From positions 1 through 38,685 of the forward strand of contig CATXSD010000016.1 of assembly GCA_958402075.1 (NCBI GenBank): a DNA stretch of 38,685 nucleotides. The letters are read 5' to 3'. The stretch comes from Mediterranea massiliensis. Its GTDB lineage: Bacteria > Bacteroidota > Bacteroidia > Bacteroidales > Bacteroidaceae. A model generated the notes under the pieces. It did not search any database, had not been told where the DNA came from, and saw only the letters and a program-made list of their open reading frames with translations. Positions within the stretch are counted from its first letter, which is position 1. The number at the start of each line of letters is the position of its first letter. The translations under genes were made by a program, and so were the position numbers. Positions 25,192 to 33,775 of the stretch are shown here, piece by piece.

Positions 25192-25231
25192 CAGGAGCTG
25201 CCTGATAGTCTCGGGCGGCTCCTGTCTTTTT
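25192..25231 (+). terminator. rho-independent terminator after the SurA/PpiD-type gene
   Basis: Stem CAGGAGC-t-GCC with GGC-g-GCTCCTG (one mismatch) closed by a loop, followed by TCTTTTT. Confidence 0.85.
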
Positions 25232-25277
25232 ATAGAGTCCTCTGTTTGGTATGGCCGAATCGAAAACTTGCTTTTCA

Positions 25278-25309
25278 TTTGCTACTGCCCTTACCTTTTA
25301 ATATCTTTG
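25278..25309 (+). promoter_or_regulatory. promoter of rlmN
   Basis: -33 TTTG (25278-25281), 20-bp spacer, -7 TATCTTTG (25302-25309), 28 bp before the ATG at 25338. Confidence 0.78.
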
Positions 25310-25337
25310 CAAAGAGAAATATATAGATTCCATAAAT

Positions 25338-26372
25338 ATGCAGAAACAACCTCTTTTGGGAATGACACTGGCCGAGCTTCAGTCTTTGGTGAAACAGTTG
25401 GATATGCCAGCCTTTTCGGCCAAGCAGATAGCCTCTTGGTTGTACGACAAGAAGGTGAAGTCTATTGATGAGATGACCAATCTGTCATTGAAACATCGCG
25501 ATTTGCTGAAAGAACTGTATGAAGTCGGAGCTTATGCACCTGTCGAAGCCATGCGCTCGGTAGACGGGACCATCAAGTATCTCTATCAGGTTGGCGAAAC
25601 TCATTTTGTAGAATCTGTTTATATCCCAGATGACGATAGGGCCACTCTATGCGTGTCTTCACAGGTGGGTTGCAAAATGAACTGTAAGTTTTGTATGACT
25701 GGCAAGCAGGGCTTCTCGGCCAATCTGACGGCTGCACAAATCCTGAACCAGATACATTCCTTGCCCGAGCGTGACAAACTGACCAATGTTGTCATGATGG
25801 GTATGGGTGAACCGTTGGACAATCTGGACGAAGTGTTGAAGGCGCTGGAAGTGATGACGGCTTCCTATGGCTATGCCTGGAGCCCGAAGCGGGTGACTCT
25901 TTCTACTGTAGGTTTGCGTAAGGGCCTGAAGCGGTTTATCGAAGAGTGCGATTGCCATTTGGCTGTTAGCCTCCATTCCCCTCTGCCGTTGCAGCGCAGG
26001 GAGCTGATGCCGGCCGAGAAGGCCTTCTCCATTACAGAAATTGTGGATTTGTTGCGTCAGTATGATTTCAGCAAACAGCGTCGTTTGTCTTTCGAATACA
26101 TTGTTTTCAAGGGTGTAAATGACAGCTTGCCTTATGCGAAAGAACTGTTGAAACTTCTTCGCGGATTGGATTGCCGTGTGAACCTGATTCGTTTTCATGC
26201 CATTCCCAATGTCGACCTCGAAGGAGTGGATATGGATACGATGGTCCGTTTCCGCGATTATCTGACCTCGCATGGCCTGTTCACTACAATCCGTGCGTCA
26301 CGTGGAGAAGATATTTTTGCCGCGTGTGGCATGTTGTCTACTGCCAAACAGGAGGCTGTAGACAAGAATTAA
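25338..26372 (+). CDS. rlmN: 23S rRNA (adenine(2503)-C(2))-methyltransferase RlmN
   Basis: 344-residue radical SAM enzyme that methylates A2503 of 23S rRNA and A37 of some tRNAs. The radical SAM cysteines are Cys112, Cys116 and Cys119 in GCKMNCKFCMTG. The second catalytic cysteine is Cys330 in EDIFAACGML, which attacks the methyl-carrying adenine. The SAM-binding motif MGMGEPLDNLDEV is present. The start MQKQPLLGM follows its own promoter. Length and motifs match the family closely. Confidence 0.96.
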   Translation: MQKQPLLGMTLAELQSLVKQLDMPAFSAKQIASWLYDKKVKSIDEMTNLSLKHRDLLKELYEVGAYAPVEAMRSVDGTIKYLYQVGETHFVESVYIPDDDRATLCVSSQVGCKMNCKFCMTGKQGFSANLTAAQILNQIHSLPERDKLTNVVMMGMGEPLDNLDEVLKALEVMTASYGYAWSPKRVTLSTVGLRKGLKRFIEECDCHLAVSLHSPLPLQRRELMPAEKAFSITEIVDLLRQYDFSKQRRLSFEYIVFKGVNDSLPYAKELLKLLRGLDCRVNLIRFHAIPNVDLEGVDMDTMVRFRDYLTSHGLFTTIRASRGEDIFAACGMLSTAKQEAVDKN

Positions 26373-26415
26373 TATAAATTATTAACTCGGATATGGTGAA
26401 TAAACGCATTCTTTG

Positions 26416-26423
26416 TAGCTTTG
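26416..26423 (+). promoter_or_regulatory. -7 element of the DUF4837 gene
   Basis: TAGCTTTG, matches TAnnTTTG, 24 bp before the ATG at 26448. The -33 is weak. This would drive the run to secG. Confidence 0.58.
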
Positions 26424-26447
26424 TGAAAATTTAAATGGAGAAGTAAT

Positions 26448-27527
26448 ATGAAAAAACACTTGTTTTATTTCAGTTTGTTTTTTGTGCTGTCGCTTCTGAT
26501 GGTTTCTTGCAGTGGCAAGAAAAAGGGGAAAAGCGTGTTTACGCCGACTTCCAGCGGCCGTGCTTATGAAATTCTGGTGGTTATCGACCAGGGCATGTGG
26601 GAGCGTCCGGCCGGTCGTGCTCTCTTCAATGTGTTGGATACGGATGTGCCTGGACTTCCCCAGTCGGAACGTTCGTTCAGAATCATGTATACCGATCCTA
26701 CCAATTATGATGCTACGTTGAAGCTCATCCGCAACATTATTGTGGCCGATGTGCAGAATATCTATACCCAGCCCAAGATGAAATACAGCAAGGATGTGTA
26801 TTCTTATCCGCAGGCCATCTTGACCATACAGGCTCCTGATGAAGAGTCTTTCGGAGAATATGTGACCCAGCATAAACAAGATATCATTGATTTCTTTACC
26901 CGTGCGGAGATGAATCGTCAGATTGCCGTATTGGAAACCGACCATAATGATTTTGTCTATAAGGAAGTCAAGAAGATGTTCGATTGCGAAGTATGGGTGC
27001 CGGGTGCACTTTCTTCCCACAAGATTGGTGAAAACTTCTTTTGGGCAGGTACCAACTCGGCTACCGGTGACCAGAATTTTGTCATCTATTCATTTCCCTA
27101 TCGTGACAAGAATACGTTTACCAAGGAATATTATATGCAGAAGCGCGACTCTGTGATGAAGGTGAATATCCCCGGTGCGCGTGAGGGCATGTATATGGCA
27201 ACCGATACTTTGCTGACCGATGTGCGTCCCATTACCGTGCAGCATGCCTATGCACTCGAGGCACGTGGCTTGTGGCGTGTTCATGGCGATTTTATGGGAG
27301 GTCCGTATGTTTCCCACATGCGTTTGGATGAAAAGAACCAGCGGATTATTGTAGCCGAAGTGTTTGTATATTCTCCCGACAAGTTGAAACGCAATCTGAT
27401 TCGTCAGATGGAGGCTTCCCTCTATACCTTGCGTTTGCCGGGCGAACAGAAGGATGCGCAGGAAGAGGCTGCAAAAGACGCGAAGAATACAGATGTTGCA
27501 ACTAAGAAACAAGACAATGGAAAATAA
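26448..27527 (+). CDS. DUF4837 family lipoprotein
   Basis: 359 residues of the Bacteroidetes-restricted DUF4837 family. It starts MKKHLFYFSLFFVLSLLMVSC, with a lipobox at Cys21, so it is a lipoprotein. The body contains RAYEILVVIDQGMWERPAG and MGGPYVSHMRLDEKNQRI, which I recall from this family. No catalytic motif is apparent, and the function is not known. It overlaps pdxA by 11 bp. Confidence 0.82.
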   Translation: MKKHLFYFSLFFVLSLLMVSCSGKKKGKSVFTPTSSGRAYEILVVIDQGMWERPAGRALFNVLDTDVPGLPQSERSFRIMYTDPTNYDATLKLIRNIIVADVQNIYTQPKMKYSKDVYSYPQAILTIQAPDEESFGEYVTQHKQDIIDFFTRAEMNRQIAVLETDHNDFVYKEVKKMFDCEVWVPGALSSHKIGENFFWAGTNSATGDQNFVIYSFPYRDKNTFTKEYYMQKRDSVMKVNIPGAREGMYMATDTLLTDVRPITVQHAYALEARGLWRVHGDFMGGPYVSHMRLDEKNQRIIVAEVFVYSPDKLKRNLIRQMEASLYTLRLPGEQKDAQEEAAKDAKNTDVATKKQDNGK

Positions 27528-28614
27528 GAAAGTGAGAGTCGGCATTACGCAGGGCGATATCAATGGTGTAGGTTACGAAGTCATTCTGAAAACTTTTGCA
27601 GAGCCTGCTATGCTGGAGTTGTGTACTCCTGTTATTTATGGCTCGCCCAAGGTGGCGGCTTACCATCGCAAGTCACTCGATTTGCCGACGAGCTTCAGTA
27701 TTATAGAATCGGCCAGAGAGGCTGCTCACGACCGCTTGAGCATCGTAAACTGTATGGACGACGAGGTGAAGGTCGAATTCTCCAAGCCCGATGCCGAAGC
27801 CGGACATGCGGCTCTTGTCGCCTTGGAAAAGGCTTTCGATGAATATCGGGAGGGGCTGATAGACGTCATTGTGACAGCTCCTATCAACAAGCATACCATT
27901 CAGTCGGAAGAATTCAAGTTCCCGGGGCATACAGAATATATCGAACAGCAGCTGGGCGAGGGAAAGAAAGCGTTGATGATTCTGATGAAAAATGATTTGC
28001 GGGTAGCGCTTGTAACCGGCCATATTCCTGTGAGCCAGATTGCGTCTACGTTGACCAAAGATCTGATCAAGGAGAAAATACGTATTTTCCACCGCTCTCT
28101 GAAGCAGGATTTCGGTATCGGGGCACCTCGGATAGCTGTTCTTTCTCTCAATCCTCACGCAGGTGACAACGGCTTGCTGGGTACGGAAGAAGAAGAAATC
28201 ATCATTCCTGCCATGAAGGAAATGACGGAAGAAGGAGTGCTGTGTTTCGGTCCTTTCCCAGCAGACGGATTTATGGGCTCGGGCAGCTTCACTCGTTTTG
28301 ACGGAGTGTTGGCAATGTATCACGACCAGGGCTTGGCACCGTTCAAGGCTCTGGCTATGGACGAAGGGGTGAATTTCACTGCCGGTTTGCCGGTGGTTCG
28401 TACGTCGCCAGCTCATGGTACTGCCTATGATATTGCGGGCAAAGGAATTGCTTCGGAAGATTCTTTCCGGCAGGCGGTTTATGTGGCCATCGATGTTTTC
28501 CGCAACCGTCAAAGTGAAAAACAGGCCAATGCCAATCCGCTTCGGAAACAATATTATGACAAGAAGGACGACAGTGACAAACTGAAGTTGGATAGTGTAG
28601 AAGAGGAACTGTAA
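27517..28614 (+). CDS. pdxA: 4-hydroxythreonine-4-phosphate dehydrogenase
   Basis: 365 residues. PdxA oxidises 4-phosphohydroxy-L-threonine in pyridoxal phosphate synthesis. Family marks: VGITQGDINGVGYEVI, TAPINKHTIQS (metal His), LNPHAGDNGLLGTEE and MYHDQGLAPFK with further metal-binding histidines, and SPAHGTAYDIAG. The ATG at 27517 gives the standard N-terminus MENKKVRVGITQGD; upstream in-frame starts run inside the previous gene. The C-terminal tail is acidic and lysine-rich. Overlaps DUF4837 by 11 bp; the sigma-54 activator follows after 1 bp. Confidence 0.95.
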   Translation: MENKKVRVGITQGDINGVGYEVILKTFAEPAMLELCTPVIYGSPKVAAYHRKSLDLPTSFSIIESAREAAHDRLSIVNCMDDEVKVEFSKPDAEAGHAALVALEKAFDEYREGLIDVIVTAPINKHTIQSEEFKFPGHTEYIEQQLGEGKKALMILMKNDLRVALVTGHIPVSQIASTLTKDLIKEKIRIFHRSLKQDFGIGAPRIAVLSLNPHAGDNGLLGTEEEEIIIPAMKEMTEEGVLCFGPFPADGFMGSGSFTRFDGVLAMYHDQGLAPFKALAMDEGVNFTAGLPVVRTSPAHGTAYDIAGKGIASEDSFRQAVYVAIDVFRNRQSEKQANANPLRKQYYDKKDDSDKLKLDSVEEEL

Positions 28615-28615
28615 A

Positions 28616-29890
28616 ATGATGACAAAGGCGGAAATACAACAGGTCAAATTGCGTTTTGGCATTATCGGCAATAATGAAGCATTGTTGCGTGGAATCGATG
28701 TAGCCATGCAGGTGGCTCCTACCGACTTGTCCGTACTGATAACGGGTGAAAGCGGTGTGGGAAAGGAAAGTTTTCCGCAAATCATACACCAGTATAGCCG
28801 CCGCAAGCATGGGCAATATATAGCAGTGAACTGCGGTGCCATTCCCGAAGGAACCATCGACTCCGAGCTGTTCGGTCACGAAAAAGGCGCTTTTACGGGA
28901 GCCATCAGCGACCGTAAGGGGTACTTTGGTGAGGCAAACGGAGGAACCATCTTTCTGGATGAAGTGGGCGAGTTGCCTTTGCCGACACAGGCCCGTTTGC
29001 TTCGTGTGCTGGAAAGCGGGGAATTTATCAAGGTGGGTTCGTCGAAGGTAGAAAAGACCGATGTCCGCATTGTGGCTGCGACCAATGTCAATCTGACGCA
29101 GGCCATTGCCGACGGACGTTTTCGTGAAGACCTGTATTACCGACTGAACACGGTGCCTATTCAGGTTCCCCCTTTGCGTGAACGGGGTGAGGATGTGGTG
29201 CTGCTGTTTCGTAAGTTTGCCTCGGACTTTGCCGAGAAATATCACATGCCGGCTCTTCAGCTCACCGACGATGCCCGTCAGGTCCTGATGGCATATTCGT
29301 GGCCGGGTAATGTGCGCCAGCTGAAAAATATAACGGAGCAGATATCCATTATAGAGCCTAACCGGGAAATTACTTCGGCAATTCTGAAGGGCTATCTGCC
29401 GGCCAACAACGTCCAGCGCTTGCCGGCCCTGCTGGGTGTCAAAGAGAACAAGGGGTTTGGCAGTGAGCGGGAAATTCTGTATCAGGTGTTGTTCGATATG
29501 CGTCAGGATGTGACCGAATTGAAGAAACTGGTTCACGAGATCATGTCCGAACGTGCTTCGGGCGGTCATGGAACCGCTTCTCCGATACCCGACTCCACGT
29601 ATTATGCTCCGACGACTCCATTGGTGCCTCCTGTGACTGTTGAGTCCAATGTGCCGACCATCATTCGTCCGGCAGTCCAGCCTGTAAAGCCTGTTACTGC
29701 TCCTGCCGATGATGACATTCAGGATACGGAAGAGTATGTGGAAGAATCACTGGCATTGGATGATGTAGAAAAGGAGATGATTCGGAAGGCGTTGGAAAAG
29801 AACCATGGAAAACGGAAAAGTGCCGCACAGGACTTGAATATCTCAGAGCGTACGCTATACAGAAAGATTAAGGAATATGGATTGGATTAA
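28616..29890 (+). CDS. sigma-54-dependent transcriptional activator without a receiver domain
   Basis: 424 residues. AAA+ domain from about 15 to 260: Walker A GESGVGKE (44-51), the sigma-54-contact loop GAFTGA (91-96), Walker B GGTIFLDEVGELP, and an R-finger-like NTVPIQVPPLRER. A linker with many prolines follows, then a Fis-type helix-turn-helix (GKRKSAAQDLNISERTLYRK). No receiver, GAF or PAS domain precedes the AAA+ part, so the signal input may come through a partner or be constitutive. It lies 1 bp after pdxA, and its last 14 bp overlap lptE, so it probably belongs to the same operon. Confidence 0.9.
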   Translation: MMTKAEIQQVKLRFGIIGNNEALLRGIDVAMQVAPTDLSVLITGESGVGKESFPQIIHQYSRRKHGQYIAVNCGAIPEGTIDSELFGHEKGAFTGAISDRKGYFGEANGGTIFLDEVGELPLPTQARLLRVLESGEFIKVGSSKVEKTDVRIVAATNVNLTQAIADGRFREDLYYRLNTVPIQVPPLRERGEDVVLLFRKFASDFAEKYHMPALQLTDDARQVLMAYSWPGNVRQLKNITEQISIIEPNREITSAILKGYLPANNVQRLPALLGVKENKGFGSEREILYQVLFDMRQDVTELKKLVHEIMSERASGGHGTASPIPDSTYYAPTTPLVPPVTVESNVPTIIRPAVQPVKPVTAPADDDIQDTEEYVEESLALDDVEKEMIRKALEKNHGKRKSAAQDLNISERTLYRKIKEYGLD

Positions 29891-30401
29891 GAAGTTAGGA
29901 ATCGCATTTGCCTGTGTTGCACTGGCGGTTATCGTATATTCGTGCCGTATGTCATTTGGGTTGGCTCCCATCAGTTCGATTGACTATTCGAAGGTTAAGA
30001 CCATATCCATTGCCGATTTTCAGAATCGGGCGGAATATGTTTATGCGCCTTTGGCCATTGAGTTCAATACGAAACTGAGGGATATGTTCATTCAGCAGAC
30101 ACGTTTGCAGGTGATTGATTCGGGTGGCGATCTGGATATCGACGGTGAAATTACAGGCTATAACCAATACAATGAGTCTGTCGATGCCAGTGGCTTTGCT
30201 TCCAAGGTGAAGGTGACGCTGACGGTCAACGTGCGCTATACCAACAATACCAATCATGAGGAGGACTTTGAGCAGCAGTTCTCGGCTTTCCAGACTTACG
30301 ATTCCAATCAGTTGCTGACCGACGTACAGGACCAGTTGATCACGTTGATGGTAAAGGATATTACGGAACAGATTTTCAACGCTACGGTAGCCAACTGGTA
30401 A
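29877..30401 (+). CDS. lptE: LptE-family LPS assembly lipoprotein
   Basis: 174 residues. N-terminal hydrophobic segment with lipobox VYSC (about Cys23), then the LptE-like stretches FGLAPISSIDYSKVKTISI, QNRAEYVYAPLAIEFNTKL and DLDIDGEITGYNQYN. LptE plugs the LptD barrel that inserts lipopolysaccharide into the outer leaflet. Together with LptC this points to a lipopolysaccharide transport role for the surrounding run. It overlaps the activator gene by 14 bp and is 3 bp from the next gene. Confidence 0.87.
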   Translation: MDWIKKLGIAFACVALAVIVYSCRMSFGLAPISSIDYSKVKTISIADFQNRAEYVYAPLAIEFNTKLRDMFIQQTRLQVIDSGGDLDIDGEITGYNQYNESVDASGFASKVKVTLTVNVRYTNNTNHEEDFEQQFSAFQTYDSNQLLTDVQDQLITLMVKDITEQIFNATVANW

Positions 30402-30404
30402 GAT

Positions 30405-31271
30405 ATGACATCCCTCCAACTTCAACAATGGATTCTGCATCCCGAGTCGTTGAATCGGGAGTCTTTGTACGAGCTCCGTACATTGGTAGCCCGTTATCCT
30501 TATTTCCAGTCGTTGCGTCTGCTCTATCTGAAAAATCTCTTTTTGTTGCACGACATCAATTTCGGAGCGGAATTGCGAAAGGCGGTGCTGTATGTGGCCG
30601 ACCGTCGTTCGTTGTTCTATCTGATAGAAGGAGACCGCTACACATTGCATCGGGAGGAGGAACAGCCGGCTGTCCTTTCGGAAGGAAGTGGAGAACCGGG
30701 CGTTGACCGTACGCTGTTCCTGATTGATGCCTTCTTGTCTTCTATGCCCGAAGACCATTCGCAAAGTACCGGTTTGGATTATACGATGGACTATACGGCC
30801 TACTTGTTGAAGGAAGAAAACTCGGGTGAGTTGGATGAGAATGTCCCCCAGTTGCGCGGGCAGGAGTTGATTGATGGCTTTCTGGACAGGGTGGAAAACG
30901 CTGGTAAGGTGACCGTTCAGGAAGAGATGGCGGCGCCGGAAGTCCAAGAGCACGAGGCGATGCCGTCAGAGTTTGGTGAAGAAAGAGGGAAGACGCTTGC
31001 GGTAGAAGAACCGGCATCGGATGTTGAGAAAAAGGAAACTGCATCGGCCCAGGAGGAAGAGGCGGCCGAGAATCTTCCGTCGTCGTCCGAAGAGTGGGAC
31101 GACAGCTGTTTGACCGAAACTTTGGCCAAAATTTACATAAAACAGCACCGATATGAGAAGGCCCTTGAAATTATTAAAAAGTTAAGCTTGAATTATCCAA
31201 AAAAAAATGCTTACTTTGCAGACCAAATCCGATTTTTGGAGAAATTGATTATTAACGCTAAATCAAAATAA
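30405..31271 (+). CDS. TPR-like conserved protein of unknown function
   Basis: 288 residues, no signal peptide. The N-terminal third is helical with a run SLRLLYLKNLFLLHDI; the middle is long, acidic and low in complexity (Glu, Ala, Pro); the C-terminal helix pair TLAKIYIKQHRYEKALEIIK is a TPR unit. Placement between lptE and secG in a tight run suggests an envelope or secretion link, but no specific function can be named. Start 3 bp after lptE. Confidence 0.75.
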   Translation: MTSLQLQQWILHPESLNRESLYELRTLVARYPYFQSLRLLYLKNLFLLHDINFGAELRKAVLYVADRRSLFYLIEGDRYTLHREEEQPAVLSEGSGEPGVDRTLFLIDAFLSSMPEDHSQSTGLDYTMDYTAYLLKEENSGELDENVPQLRGQELIDGFLDRVENAGKVTVQEEMAAPEVQEHEAMPSEFGEERGKTLAVEEPASDVEKKETASAQEEEAAENLPSSSEEWDDSCLTETLAKIYIKQHRYEKALEIIKKLSLNYPKKNAYFADQIRFLEKLIINAKSK

Positions 31272-31278
31272 TTAGAAA

Positions 31279-31641
31279 ATGTATTTATTATTAGTTATCT
31301 TAATGTTGCTGGCATCTGTGCTGATGTGCTTCATTGTCTTGATTCAGAATTCCAAAGGAGGCGGTCTGGCTTCCGGATTTTCTTCATCCAATCAAATTAT
31401 GGGTGTGCGCAAAACTACTGACTTCCTGGAGAAGGCCACATGGACTTTGGCTGCTGCCATGGTCGTATTCAGTATAGCTACTGCTTATGTGTTGCCTACC
31501 GTTTCTTCGAAGAGCGGTGACGTCATCATGGAGCAGGCACAGCAGCAGGAAGCTACCAACCCCTATAACATGCCTACAGGTACAGCTGCTCCGCAGACCG
31601 AAGCACCTGCAGCAAATGCTCCTGCAGACTCTGTAAACTGA
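31279..31641 (+). CDS. secG: preprotein translocase subunit SecG
   Basis: 120 residues. Two membrane helices, MYLLLVILMLLASVLMCFIV and ATWTLAAAMVVFSIATAYV, flank the conserved loop QNSKGGGLASGFSSSNQIMG. SecG aids SecYE protein export across the inner membrane. The C-terminal tail is Ala/Pro/Gln-rich, as in many Bacteroidetes SecG. It is the last gene of the run; a terminator follows. Confidence 0.94.
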   Translation: MYLLLVILMLLASVLMCFIVLIQNSKGGGLASGFSSSNQIMGVRKTTDFLEKATWTLAAAMVVFSIATAYVLPTVSSKSGDVIMEQAQQQEATNPYNMPTGTAAPQTEAPAANAPADSVN

Positions 31642-31672
31642 TATTGCACTGATTTTATAAATTTCTGAAAGG

Positions 31673-31714
31673 ACGGGATTGCTGCATACCATCGTATGGC
31701 AATCCCGTTTTTCG
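31673..31714 (+). terminator. rho-independent terminator after secG
   Basis: ACGGGATTGC pairs with GCAATCCCGT, extended by an inner CATAC / GTATG pair, then TTTTTC. The arms are 31673-31682 and 31699-31708. Confidence 0.9.
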
Positions 31715-31741
31715 TTTATTCCTTCATTAACTGTTGATACA

Positions 31742-33406
31742 ATGACTTCTACAACTCCAATTCATCAGACTTTGCGCGATTCGGCGGCTATTCGCTGGAT
31801 GGTATTGATGTTTCTGGCTTTTGCCATGTTCTGTTCATACATCTTTATGGACATCCTTTCTCCCATCAAGGACTTGATGCAATCTACACGCGGATGGGAT
31901 TCGACTGCCTTCGGCACCATGCAGGGTTCCGAGACCTTCTTGAATGTATTTGTCTTTTTCCTCATCTTTGCCGGTATCATTCTGGACAAGATGGGTGTAC
32001 GGTTCACGGCTGTCCTTTCGGGTGCGGTGATGCTGGTGGGTGCTACCATCAACTGGTATGCCGTTACGGAGGCTTTTCAGGGAAGCAGTCTGGAGACCTG
32101 GTTTAACAACAACCTGAACTACATCCCGGGTTTTGATGAATTGGGCATTTCGCCTTTCTATGAGGGGATGCCGGCATCAGCCAAGTTTGCGGCAGTGGGC
32201 TTTATGATCTTCGGCTGTGGAGTCGAAATGGCGGGCATTACCGTGTCGCGCGGTATCGTCAAGTGGTTCAAAGGCCGTGAAATGGCATTGGCCATGGGGT
32301 CTGAGATGGCACTTGCCCGTCTGGGAGTGGCTACCTGCATGATTTTCTCGCCTGTTTTTGCCAAGCTGGGCGGAGTGATTGACGTTTCCCGTTCGGTCGC
32401 TTTCGGCGTGGTACTGCTGATGATAGCTCTGATCATGTTTATCGTCTATTTCTTTATGGACAAGAAGCTGGATGCGCAGACAGGTGAGGCCGAAGAGAAG
32501 GACGATCCCTTTAAAATCAGCGACTTGGGAAGCATCCTTTCGAGCGGTGGTTTCTGGCTGGTGGCCCTGCTGTGCGTGCTGTACTATTCGGCCATCTTCC
32601 CCTTCCAGAAGTATGCGGTCAATATGTTGCAGTGCAACCTGGTGTTTACGGAGGTGCCCTCGGATTCTTTCTGGGCTACCAATACGGTGACCATTATCCA
32701 GTACATCATCATGCTGGTAGTGGCGGTTGCCGCTTTTGCCAGCAACTTCTCGAAACGTGCGGCCATGAAGTACGGCTTGTTGGTGGTGGCCGGTGTGGCG
32801 CTGGTCGTATTCTGTTACATGGGCTATATGCGTCAGAGTGCAGAAACGGTGTTCGCCGTATTCCCGCTGCTGGCCGTAGGCATTACTCCGATTTTGGGTA
32901 ATTATGTGGACCACAAGGGTAAGGCAGCCAGTATGCTGGTCATTGGTTCGTTGCTGCTGATTTTCTGTCACTTGACGTTTGCGTTCGTGTTGCCTGGACT
33001 GAAAGAGAATGCGGTGGGAGGCATCATCGTGGCTTACCTCACGATTCTGGTTCTGGGAGCCAGCTTTTCCCTGGTACCGGCTTCGCTTTGGCCGAGCGTA
33101 CCCAAGCTGGTGGATGCCAAGATTATTGGTAGTGCCTATGCGCTGATTTTCTGGATTCAGAACATCGGCCTCTGGCTGTTCCCGCTCCTCATCGGTAAGG
33201 TACTCGATAAGACCAACCCTCAGTTGGTGGCCGACTTGCAGAACGGTGTGATTACCCCCGAGGAAGCCGCTGTGTCCTACGACTATACGGCACCGCTGGT
33301 TATGCTGGCCTGCCTGGGTGTGGCTGCTTTGATTCTGGGCTTTGTGCTGAAAGTGGTAGACCGCAAGAAGGGACTGGGCTTGGAAGAACCCAATATCAAG
33401 GACTGA
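31742..33406 (+). CDS. MFS transporter
   Basis: 554 residues with about twelve hydrophobic helices of the major facilitator superfamily. The start MTSTTPIHQTL is preferred over an upstream ATG at 31679 that lies within the terminator hairpin. The helix-2/3 loop FAGIILDKMGVRFTAVLSG and the central loop IVYFFMDKKLDAQTG fit the MFS layout, and the overall look recalls MFSD1-like transporters. The substrate is unknown; a peptide or organic acid is possible. The PqqD-like gene follows 12 bp later. Confidence 0.88.
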   Translation: MTSTTPIHQTLRDSAAIRWMVLMFLAFAMFCSYIFMDILSPIKDLMQSTRGWDSTAFGTMQGSETFLNVFVFFLIFAGIILDKMGVRFTAVLSGAVMLVGATINWYAVTEAFQGSSLETWFNNNLNYIPGFDELGISPFYEGMPASAKFAAVGFMIFGCGVEMAGITVSRGIVKWFKGREMALAMGSEMALARLGVATCMIFSPVFAKLGGVIDVSRSVAFGVVLLMIALIMFIVYFFMDKKLDAQTGEAEEKDDPFKISDLGSILSSGGFWLVALLCVLYYSAIFPFQKYAVNMLQCNLVFTEVPSDSFWATNTVTIIQYIIMLVVAVAAFASNFSKRAAMKYGLLVVAGVALVVFCYMGYMRQSAETVFAVFPLLAVGITPILGNYVDHKGKAASMLVIGSLLLIFCHLTFAFVLPGLKENAVGGIIVAYLTILVLGASFSLVPASLWPSVPKLVDAKIIGSAYALIFWIQNIGLWLFPLLIGKVLDKTNPQLVADLQNGVITPEEAAVSYDYTAPLVMLACLGVAALILGFVLKVVDRKKGLGLEEPNIKD

Positions 33407-33418
33407 TGCCGACAGCGG

Positions 33419-33775
33419 ATGAAAAGGCAATTTAACTTACTGGATACCGTGCCTGTGTGCGCGGAGATTGTCCGGACGGAATGGGAGGATGAGTGCGCAG
33501 TGCTCATCCTCCCTCGTTTCCGGAAGGCCTGGATGCAGTGTTGGCTGGTGCCCAAGGCCTTGTCGCGTGAAGTGCGCATCCCGTTGGAGGAACATGGCTC
33601 TGCGGTGTGGCGGCTGGTGGACGGCCGTCGTACGGTTGGCGAAATCATCGGCCTGCTGGAGCAGCACTTCGGGGCGGATAAAAACTATGCATCCCGCGTA
33701 GCGGCCTATATTGTGCAGCTACAACGGGATGGATTCATTCGCCTGTTGGCCCGTAAAGAGGGAGAGGACGTTTAG
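33419..33775 (+). CDS. PqqD-like orphan RRE-domain protein
   Basis: 118 residues. The PqqD fold is a winged helix used by many peptide-modifying systems to bind a leader peptide. Visible here are VWRLVDGRRTVGEIIGLL and a C-terminal RVAAYIVQLQRDGFIRLL, the family's two helices around the wing. No radical SAM partner or precursor peptide is present in the window, so it is an orphan. It lies 12 bp after the MFS gene and its stop (TAG) overlaps the convergent DUF4831 stop (TAA) by 4 bp. Confidence 0.8.
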   Translation: MKRQFNLLDTVPVCAEIVRTEWEDECAVLILPRFRKAWMQCWLVPKALSREVRIPLEEHGSAVWRLVDGRRTVGEIIGLLEQHFGADKNYASRVAAYIVQLQRDGFIRLLARKEGEDV

